Assembly: GCA_947629715.1 (NCBI GenBank)
Contig: CANRET010000012.1
Location: 1-41,736, forward strand
Source of the DNA: an uncultured Akkermansia sp.
GTDB taxonomy: Bacteria; Verrucomicrobiota; Verrucomicrobiia; Verrucomicrobiales; Akkermansiaceae
Length of the DNA stretch: 41,736 nt
Direction of reading: 5' to 3'
Shown here in pieces: positions 8,884 to 15,739 of the stretch. The translations under genes and the position numbers were made by a program. The stretch's first letter is position 1; each line of letters begins with the position of its first letter. The notes beneath the pieces are model-generated. The model made no database searches, was not told where the DNA came from, and worked only from the letters and a program-made list of their open reading frames with translations.

Positions 8884-8956
8884 TTGAAAGCTCGGGCTCC
8901 CCGCACCCTGCCGGAACTGCGCCCGCAAAGCCTACTGCGCCGACGGAGCGAATTGA
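8884..8956 (+). pseudogene. 3' remnant of a PLD-family gene
   Basis: In the same frame as the PLD gene end, the sequence after a stop reads KLGLPAPCRNCARKAYCADG-AN and a stop at 8954-8956. This aligns with the last residues (WMGAPCRNCARKDYCADGAD) of the intact PLD protein. Nothing upstream resembles the PLD catalytic part, so only the tail survives. Confidence 0.7.
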
Positions 8957-8959
8957 CCG
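8906..8959 (+). repeat. 54-bp direct repeat, copy 2
   Basis: Matches 7312-7365 at 51 of 54 positions by eye, then diverges abruptly on the right side. The similarity on the left side fades within about 20 bp. Confidence 0.9.
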
Positions 8960-9191
8960 TTTTTCCTCTCCCTGTTTATTCAATCGAGAGACATGATTGC
9001 TTTTTGCACAGCTTTGACAAGCTCAACAGCTCGAGAAACGAGTCTGCTGGCTTTCATCCCCTGCTTGTGGCATGTACTTGATATCGCCTCCATGTATCGA
9101 ATTTGTTGAGTATTCATGTACAAGAAGTTGCAATATCTATTTTGCATTTTGTGTGATTTTAATTTTATGTTTTTAGAAATTCTGACCGACA

Positions 9192-9222
9192 GGGCAAACG
9201 CGTTGGAGTTATGCGTTTGCCC
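9192..9222. terminator. Perfect 10-bp hairpin next to integrase 2 stop
   Basis: GGGCAAACGC (9192-9201) pairs with GCGTTTGCCC (9213-9222) across an 11-nt loop. On the plus strand it is followed by four T, so it may end rightward transcripts from the AbiE side. For the leftward integrase the hairpin starts 3 nt past the stop but has no T run. A recombination-site role is an alternative. Integrase 1 has no equivalent at its 3' end. Confidence 0.5.
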
Positions 9223-9225
9223 CTT

Positions 9226-10224
9226 TTACGCGAGTAAGGAGTCTTCGCGGCGGTACACGCCCTCCATGGCGATGTAGCGCGTGCGCAGCAGCTCGGCAGA
9301 GCGGTGTCCCATTTCCAGCTGCAGCTCGGCATAGTTGCGGAAGGTTGCCAGGTGGTGCGTGGCAAAGGTGTGCCGCAACACGTCCGGCTGCCAACTCTTG
9401 AAGCCCGCCTCGCGGTGTAGTCGCGTCCAGAGGCGTCGCCAATTCGGCGGACAGATCCGTTCGTCCCCGGGGCGGCAGATGCACTGCAGGATGCGTGCCA
9501 GGGGCGGGAAGATGGTGACGTGCCGGGCACCACCGGTCTTGCTGTGGTGCGGGGCGATGCAGATAACGCCGTCGTCGAGTCGTATGTCGCTCCAGCGCAA
9601 CCGCTCCACTTCATTCGGGCGCACGCCGGCGTAGAGCATGATGGCGGTAGCGGCGAGGCAGGCGCCGCCCTCGAACTCCTCGGCGGTGTGCATTAACCGC
9701 CCGATTTCTTCCTTGTTCAGGATGCTGATACGCTTTTCTTCAATGCGTTCCGGCCCCACCTTGCGCACCGGGTTCTCCGCGCACCACCCCCGCTTGCACG
9801 CCGTGGAGAAGACCCCGCTGAGGATGAGCCTTGCCTTGTTCCTCTGACGTGGTGTGTCGAAAGCCTCTCGGATATAATCCCGACATTCCTCGGCGGAGAT
9901 GCTGCGCATGCGTCTGGTCGCCAGACCCTTGCAGCGTTTCATGAACCGCTTTGTGATGCCACGAAAGTCGCACAGCGTCCGTTTCCGTCGCTCTTTCCTC
10001 GCTTCCAGCGCTTCTTTCACCGCCCGGGCAAAGGTCACCGTCTTTTCACGCCGCCGCAGTTCTTCATCCCCCGTTTCAATGCACGCCATGGCGCGCTTCA
10101 CGCGTCCTCTCCCTGCTTCCAGCGCCCGCTTTGCCACCAACGCTGCTTCCAGCACATCCACCCCCGTCTGCCGCAGCACCTCTACTGCCGCCAGCTCCGT
10201 CTGTTTATTTGATTTCGTTTTCAT
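9226..10224 (-). CDS. Tyrosine recombinase / phage-type integrase, copy 2
   Basis: This 332-residue protein is a close paralogue of the integrase at 1032-2033 with the same domain order and catalytic set: Arg in YAGVRPNEVERLRW, Lys in HSKTGGARHV, DVLRHTFATHH, and GHRSAELLRTRY with the Tyr nucleophile. The frame extends to an ATG at 10332, but the shared MKTKS start at 10224 and the similar upstream DNA favour the shorter form. Differences from copy 1 are scattered (for instance RVRRPGN versus CICRPGD), so the copies are not a very recent duplication. Like copy 1 it is divergent from the defence operon on its right. The two copies could support homologous or site-specific loss of the DNA between them. 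Confidence 0.93.
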   Translation of the reverse strand: MKTKSNKQTELAAVEVLRQTGVDVLEAALVAKRALEAGRGRVKRAMACIETGDEELRRREKTVTFARAVKEALEARKERRKRTLCDFRGITKRFMKRCKGLATRRMRSISAEECRDYIREAFDTPRQRNKARLILSGVFSTACKRGWCAENPVRKVGPERIEEKRISILNKEEIGRLMHTAEEFEGGACLAATAIMLYAGVRPNEVERLRWSDIRLDDGVICIAPHHSKTGGARHVTIFPPLARILQCICRPGDERICPPNWRRLWTRLHREAGFKSWQPDVLRHTFATHHLATFRNYAELQLEMGHRSAELLRTRYIAMEGVYRREDSLLA

Positions 10225-10447
10225 AGTGATACGTATTTCAAATTCGCGTGCAAGCAAAAAATACGACAAGACAACAAATATTACCAGACCTGCATTGGAG
10301 AAGTACCCTTCGCGAGAAAGGGTAGCCCTCAAGGAGCGAAAGATGCACCATTTGCCTAAAATAAATCAACTGACAATCAATTAACAAGAATTAAAAAAAC
10401 ACGAATTTGAAAACCGTTAAACTCCCGCGGGGCATCGTGCCCTCATT

Positions 10448-13400
10448 ATGGACAATATTTTTCAATTCCACGAGGATCTTGTAGAAAAGTATAATGCTTT
10501 TTCTCAAGGATTTAACATTATCCGTGAAAAGGATATCCGGGATGTCGTTGACAAGTACATACAGAAAAAACGTAGGTTTTGTCCTGAGCCATTGGTCCAA
10601 CTCAATCTTAACTATAAGGAGGGAGCTAGCGTAAATGAGTTGGTTGAGCAAAACATCTTACACCCGGATTGCGGAAAGCTATTCGTAACAGGAAATCCGC
10701 CTAGATCTCTTAAACTTTATCAACATCAACAAGATGCGATTATTTATGCCAACGACAGGAAAAATTATGTAGTCACGACGGGGACAGGCTCCGGGAAATC
10801 CCTGACCTTTATCATCCCTATCATCAACGCGGTGCTGCGTTCCCGCGAAAAATCTCCCGCCCGCCGCACCAGAGCTATCATCATTTACCCCATGAACGCT
10901 CTGGCTAACAGCCAGGAAAAAGAGTTCACAAAGTACCTAGCAAATGCCCCTGATCTGGATATCACCGTTGGTCGCTATACAGGGCAGGAATCGGAGGGTG
11001 ATCGTAGAAAGTTTGCCGACAATCCCCCGGATATTCTGTTGACCAACTACATGATGCTGGAGTACCTGCTTACTCGAAGCGCGAAAGAAACAGATCGCAA
11101 GGTAATTGCCAACTGCCGCGACCTCGCTTTCCTTGCGCTGGACGAATTGCACACCTACCGTGGTCGCCAAGGCGCGGATGTTGCCCTGTTGGTGCGCCGA
11201 CTTCGCATCACGACCCATTCCGAGAACATGATTTGCGTGGGCACGTCCGCCACCATGTCAACCGATAAGGATCCAACTGTACGGAGAAAAGCTGTTGCCA
11301 ATGTGGCCACCAAGCTTTTCGGCGCTCCGTTCAGTAGCAAGCATATCATTGAGGAGTCTTTACTTCGCGTTACCAGTACGAGTGTGAGCGACGCTGATCT
11401 CCCCAAATTACTTAATGACTACCTCCATTCCGACTACAAGTTCGGTTGGCGGGAAAATGACCCCGCCTTACTCTCAAATCCTCTGGCAATATGGGTTGAG
11501 CGCAACATGGGCGTAAGGATGCAGAAACAAGGACTGGAACTTGAACGAGCCATCCCGAAAACGCTAAAAGAGCATGCTAAAAAATTGGCAAAAGATATCG
11601 GACTCAATGAGGAGGAGGCGCATAAGAAATCAGAGGAGTTTCATAAGAAATTGGAGGAGTTTCTTCAAGCTGCATGCAGCGTTCGTATCAACGACCGAAC
11701 ACCATTTGCGTTTAAATTACACCAGTTCATCAGCGGCCCCGGTTCAGTTTCGCTCTCACTGGAACCTCCCGGTCAGCGAACCATAACGCTGGAATCCCAA
11801 ACCTACATTCCCGGACGAACAGATAGAGCCCGACTCTTTACAGCCTATTTCTGTCGCGAGTGTGGTCAGGCTCACATACCGGCATGGTATGACCGGAAGG
11901 AAAAGCGCTACTCTCCGCGCTCGCTGGATGATACTGTCGTTGGAGATGAAGCTCTCAGCCAACTGGAGGCCTGCATCTTGACTCCCGTCTTCAGTGCTGA
12001 AGAGAAGCATGCCTTCGACCCTGAGGACCCGGAAACCTTACCTGAGGCGTGGCTTGAAGAGCGGCGCGGCGAAACGGTCGTTAAGCGTGACAAAAGGGCA
12101 CTCATTCCGCGTCAGGTTCAAGTGAACGTACGTGGCACCACGGTGGACGAAGAAAACGCTCCTTGCCACACTTTTTATCAAACGCACCACAAGTTCCCCT
12201 ACTGCGTACACTGCGGCAACGGGTTCGAAATACGGGGCAAAGTAGGCAATCGTATCTATGGGCTGTCGATCGAAGGCCGTTCATCTGCCTCCACAGTACT
12301 GATGCTCTCTGCGCTCAATCTCATGCAGGAAGAAATCCGTAATGCGAAGGATGAAAAACATCGTCAAGATTTACTAAAGGTGTACAAGATTCTCGGCTTC
12401 ACGGATAACCGACAAGACGCCGCCCTGCAAGCCGGGTTCTTTAATGACTTTGTGCACACAACCTTACTACGCGCTGCACTCATCCGCGCTCTATCGGGAG
12501 CGACGTCACCCATGGGCGAGACAGAACTTCTGGCCGCTCTGCAGAAAGCCTTGGGGGTGGATAAGGTGTTTGAATCCGGTAGTCAGACTCCATACAACCT
12601 CCGCGACTGCGTGCTAAATAACCCGGAGGCCAAGGGCGATGGATTGCGGAAAGCAGCCGATGCCATGCGCTTCTATCTGGGTTTCTCCCTTATCACGGAA
12701 CAGCGCTACGGCTGGAGACGCAATAATCCCAATCTGGAGCAGTTGGATGTCCTGCACATCAGCTATCAGGACATCGAGGACGTAGTCGAAGAGCCCGGCA
12801 TAGCGCAAGAGTTCCCCTTCTGGCTCAACCTTTCCTCCGCCAGCCGGGTGAGGATTCTGACCACGGTATTCGATGCCATGCGCAGCAAGCTCTGTATCAG
12901 TTGCGATTACCTTGACCACACTAAGCAGAGCGATTATCTGACAGCTTTGAGTCGTTGCCTCATGCCGCTCTGGACACTCCCGAAGGAGCGCCTGTCCGTT
13001 GGTAGGTTCAAGGGCAACCACCTCTCATTCAGCCAGGAAAAGAAAGATAAGTTCGACTCCAAGACCCAGAGGAGCGTTTCACTCTCCCCGTCGTCCGGCA
13101 TGGCGAAGGAATTGAGGAAGTGTCTGGATGGTACCGCCGACGCGGATTTCTGGAAAGGAAACTTCCAGAAGCGAGACTACTCGGCCCTTGTGTTCTGTAT
13201 CCTGGAAGAGGCAAAAAAATACGGCATTGTGGAGAAGAGACCCGATGATACGTGGGTTCTCAATTCCGGGGCCATGCGGTGGAGTGTTTCCGAACCATCT
13301 GATAAGGCACTTAAGGAGAATTCTTTTTTCTACAAATTATACCAGCAGATGGCAAAGCTGCTGGGCAACCCTGACCACGGACTGTTCGGACTTGAAGCAC

Positions 13401-15739
13401 AGGAGCACACTGCGCAGGTGGACAGCGACAGCCGCGAGAAGCTTGAAGACCGCTTCCGCAATGATCCTCCAAAAGAGGAGCGGCTGCCTCTTCCTCTCCT
13501 GTTCTGCTCCCCCACGATGGAACTGGGCGTGGATATCTCTTCGCTGGATATTGTCTATATGCGCAATGTCCCGCCCACCCCTGCCAACTATGCCCAGCGA
13601 GCCGGGCGAGCCGGGCGCTCCGGGCGCGCGGCTCTGGCGTTGACCTACTGTGCTGCTGCCAGCCCCCATGACCAGTGGTTCTTTGACAAGCAGAACGAGA
13701 TGGTCAGCGGCACCGTGAACCCTCCGGCGCTTGACCTCTCCAACCGCGATATGGTGGAAAGTCATATCCGCGCCATCTGGCTTCATGCGGCGGAGTACCA
13801 ACTTGCCGGGTCCATCGTTGGGATTTTGGATATATCCAGGGACAAATATCCGGTTCGCGAAGAGGTACGCGACACGCTTTGCGCCCCTATGGTGATAGAA
13901 AAGGCCTTGCCGGTAGCTCAGAAACTTATGGAATCACTGCTGCAAGGTAACAATCATATCCCCAAAGGCGAGGAATACGAGTGGGCTCGAGACCCGCTTT
14001 TCTGCCGAAATTGTCTGGAATCCGCATGGGACTTGTTCGATAGAGCCTTTGACAACTGGCGCGAACTTGTCTCTTCCACCAATCATCAGATAGAAGCCTG
14101 CAACAAAATCGTGCAGGACATGGCCGGGTCCACTCAGGCAGAAAAGGATGCCGCCAATCAGAGACGCGATGAAGCTTACAAGCAAAGGAGTTTACTGACC
14201 AGTGAGAACAACACCGCCAACAATGAGTTCTACTCGTATCGCTATTTGGCCAACCAAGGCTTCATGCCGGGATACGACTTTCCACGCCTGCCGCTGCTGG
14301 CTTGGCTCCCCGGCAAAAGCGGAGAGTCTGATTTCCTGCGCCCGTTGACTCGTCCGCGTTTTCTTGCCTTGTCCGAGTTTGGTCCTCTGAGTCTCATCTA
14401 TCATCAGGGGAGCATCTACGAGGTACACAAAATCAAGCTGGCTGCACAGGACAATCAGGTGGGACAAAAACTACCCACCCGAAGGATTCAGGTGTGCTCA
14501 CATTGCGGTCATTCTTACTTCGTTCCCACAGATGGAACGCCTCGCGATGTCTGCGAACACTGTCACTCGGAATTGACCCGGGATAACTCCATCCATAACC
14601 TCTATAAGGTGGAGACCGTGGAGACCCGTCGTAAGGAGCAAATCAACGCCATGATGGAAGAACGGCAGCGACAGGGCTATGATCTCCAAACGTGCTACCG
14701 CTTTGCAGCAAGCAGCAATGGCACGCTGAGCTTCTCCGAGAGGAAAATCAACCGGAAAGATTCCGAGGACAAATCGTTGGGTTCCTTTACCTATGGTCCC
14801 TCCGCTACCTTGTGGCGTGTCAATAAGGGATGGCGACGCCGGGCCGATGCTAACACCTTTGGCTTCAATATCAATCCCACTACCGGGCAATGGTCCTCCG
14901 ATGAAGAGACAAATCCCGAATTTGTGGACGACGATGCCAAAAAGAAGGAGAAGCCGCACCATGTGCAGCGCATCGTTCCTTATGTGGAAGACTGCCGCAA
15001 CATCCTGATATACCAGCTCCCCGTCGCTTTGCAGCATGAGGAAGCTGCCGCCACTTTGCAATCAGCACTGGCTGTAGGTATCGTGCGCACGTTCCAGACA
15101 GAAAGCTCCGAAATCATCGTCGAGGCCCTGCCGGACAGAGCCCACCGACAGAGTCTGCTACTCTACGAGGCCTCTGAGGGAGGAGCCGGCGTCCTCCATC
15201 AGCTCGTGGAATCGCACGAGCGACTCCAACAGGTGGCAGCCAATGCTCTGCAAGCCATGCACTATGAACTCCGGGATGGCGAATGGGTGGATTCTCATCG
15301 GGGAAAGTCGGAATCAGAGCGCTGCGTATGCGCCTGTTACCACTGTTTGCTCTCTTATCGCAACCAGCCGGACCACGAGAAAATCAACCGCGCCAATCCT
15401 GAAGTGCTAACCTTGCTGAAAGTACTGGCCAAGGGGGACTTCCAAATCTCTGCTCCTTCTCCAAAAGGAGTGCCTGAGGTCGACGGAGCGCCTGAGGCCG
15501 ACGGAATTCAAGAGCTTCTGATTCAAGCCGGGCTACCTCCTGCTGATGAGATTGAAAAGGAGCTTCCCGGAGGAGTCATCGCGGCAGCTTTTTATGCCAA
15601 ACCGTCTCTTGCTCTTCTGAGCGATCAATATATTAGGTCTTCTGATTTACTATTACAACAATCTGGGATCATCTGTCTGCCCTTGCCGACAGAGTGGTCG
15701 GACGACGATATTGCCAACATTTCAAAATACCTCTCCTAA
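10448..15739 (+). CDS. DEAD/DEAH helicase with DUF1998 domain (fused DrmA-DrmB-like)
   Basis: This 1763-residue protein has an N-terminal superfamily 2 helicase with Walker A TGTGSGKS (about 109-116), ALDELHTYRG (DEAH-type box II, about 230), CVGTSATMS (motif III, about 263), MELGVDISSLD (motif V) and QRAGRAGRSGR (motif VI, about 1048). Cys pairs CRECG (about 469), CVHCG (about 586) and CSHCG...CEHCH (about 1350-1376) look like zinc ribbons. The C-terminal DUF1998 domain has YEASEGGAGVLHQL (about 1574) and CVCACYHCLLSYRN (about 1626). DISARM splits these functions into DrmA (helicase) and DrmB (DUF1998); here they appear fused. The layout also resembles Druantia DruE and MrfA/YprA, but the SNF2 helicase and Eco57I methylase downstream favour DISARM. 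It ends in TAATG shared with the next start. Two in-frame tandem repeats are present (11621, 15467). Confidence 0.85.
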   Translation: MDNIFQFHEDLVEKYNAFSQGFNIIREKDIRDVVDKYIQKKRRFCPEPLVQLNLNYKEGASVNELVEQNILHPDCGKLFVTGNPPRSLKLYQHQQDAIIYANDRKNYVVTTGTGSGKSLTFIIPIINAVLRSREKSPARRTRAIIIYPMNALANSQEKEFTKYLANAPDLDITVGRYTGQESEGDRRKFADNPPDILLTNYMMLEYLLTRSAKETDRKVIANCRDLAFLALDELHTYRGRQGADVALLVRRLRITTHSENMICVGTSATMSTDKDPTVRRKAVANVATKLFGAPFSSKHIIEESLLRVTSTSVSDADLPKLLNDYLHSDYKFGWRENDPALLSNPLAIWVERNMGVRMQKQGLELERAIPKTLKEHAKKLAKDIGLNEEEAHKKSEEFHKKLEEFLQAACSVRINDRTPFAFKLHQFISGPGSVSLSLEPPGQRTITLESQTYIPGRTDRARLFTAYFCRECGQAHIPAWYDRKEKRYSPRSLDDTVVGDEALSQLEACILTPVFSAEEKHAFDPEDPETLPEAWLEERRGETVVKRDKRALIPRQVQVNVRGTTVDEENAPCHTFYQTHHKFPYCVHCGNGFEIRGKVGNRIYGLSIEGRSSASTVLMLSALNLMQEEIRNAKDEKHRQDLLKVYKILGFTDNRQDAALQAGFFNDFVHTTLLRAALIRALSGATSPMGETELLAALQKALGVDKVFESGSQTPYNLRDCVLNNPEAKGDGLRKAADAMRFYLGFSLITEQRYGWRRNNPNLEQLDVLHISYQDIEDVVEEPGIAQEFPFWLNLSSASRVRILTTVFDAMRSKLCISCDYLDHTKQSDYLTALSRCLMPLWTLPKERLSVGRFKGNHLSFSQEKKDKFDSKTQRSVSLSPSSGMAKELRKCLDGTADADFWKGNFQKRDYSALVFCILEEAKKYGIVEKRPDDTWVLNSGAMRWSVSEPSDKALKENSFFYKLYQQMAKLLGNPDHGLFGLEAQEHTAQVDSDSREKLEDRFRNDPPKEERLPLPLLFCSPTMELGVDISSLDIVYMRNVPPTPANYAQRAGRAGRSGRAALALTYCAAASPHDQWFFDKQNEMVSGTVNPPALDLSNRDMVESHIRAIWLHAAEYQLAGSIVGILDISRDKYPVREEVRDTLCAPMVIEKALPVAQKLMESLLQGNNHIPKGEEYEWARDPLFCRNCLESAWDLFDRAFDNWRELVSSTNHQIEACNKIVQDMAGSTQAEKDAANQRRDEAYKQRSLLTSENNTANNEFYSYRYLANQGFMPGYDFPRLPLLAWLPGKSGESDFLRPLTRPRFLALSEFGPLSLIYHQGSIYEVHKIKLAAQDNQVGQKLPTRRIQVCSHCGHSYFVPTDGTPRDVCEHCHSELTRDNSIHNLYKVETVETRRKEQINAMMEERQRQGYDLQTCYRFAASSNGTLSFSERKINRKDSEDKSLGSFTYGPSATLWRVNKGWRRRADANTFGFNINPTTGQWSSDEETNPEFVDDDAKKKEKPHHVQRIVPYVEDCRNILIYQLPVALQHEEAAATLQSALAVGIVRTFQTESSEIIVEALPDRAHRQSLLLYEASEGGAGVLHQLVESHERLQQVAANALQAMHYELRDGEWVDSHRGKSESERCVCACYHCLLSYRNQPDHEKINRANPEVLTLLKVLAKGDFQISAPSPKGVPEVDGAPEADGIQELLIQAGLPPADEIEKELPGGVIAAAFYAKPSLALLSDQYIRSSDLLLQQSGIICLPLPTEWSDDDIANISKYLS
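11621..11662 (+). repeat. 21-bp tandem duplication inside the helicase gene
   Basis: Two adjacent copies of CATAAGAAAN-CAGAGGAGTTT-like sequence encode HKKSEEF and HKKLEEF in a charged helical segment (about residues 392-405). It keeps the frame, so copy number could change without disrupting the protein. Confidence 0.8.
15467..15505 (+). repeat. 18-bp in-frame tandem repeat in the C-terminal linker
   Basis: GGAGTGCCTGAGGTCGAC is followed by GGAGCGCCTGAGGCCGAC and a further GGA, encoding GVPEVD-GAPEAD-G. It lies in the flexible linker between the DUF1998 Cys cluster and the last ~75 residues of the protein. Confidence 0.75.

Larger units (their letters stand above)
8878..9225. other. Intergenic region with PLD gene remnant and hairpin
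   Basis: These 348 bp contain the second copy of the PLD gene end (8906-8959), an AT-rich stretch (8960-9190) in which I see no gene, and a 10-bp perfect hairpin at 9192-9222 directly next to the integrase 2 stop codon. The remnant implies that a second PLD gene, or part of one, once lay here. Confidence 0.6.

Noticed and set aside
10225-10332. N-terminal extension of integrase 2 (ATG at 10332)
   Set aside because: Copy 1 has no such extension and the shared MKTKS start has conserved DNA upstream.
10448-15739. Calling the large helicase Druantia DruE
   Set aside because: The domain layout fits, but the SNF2 helicase and Eco57I methylase partners match DISARM class 1 better; kept as an alternative because sequence reading alone cannot settle it.
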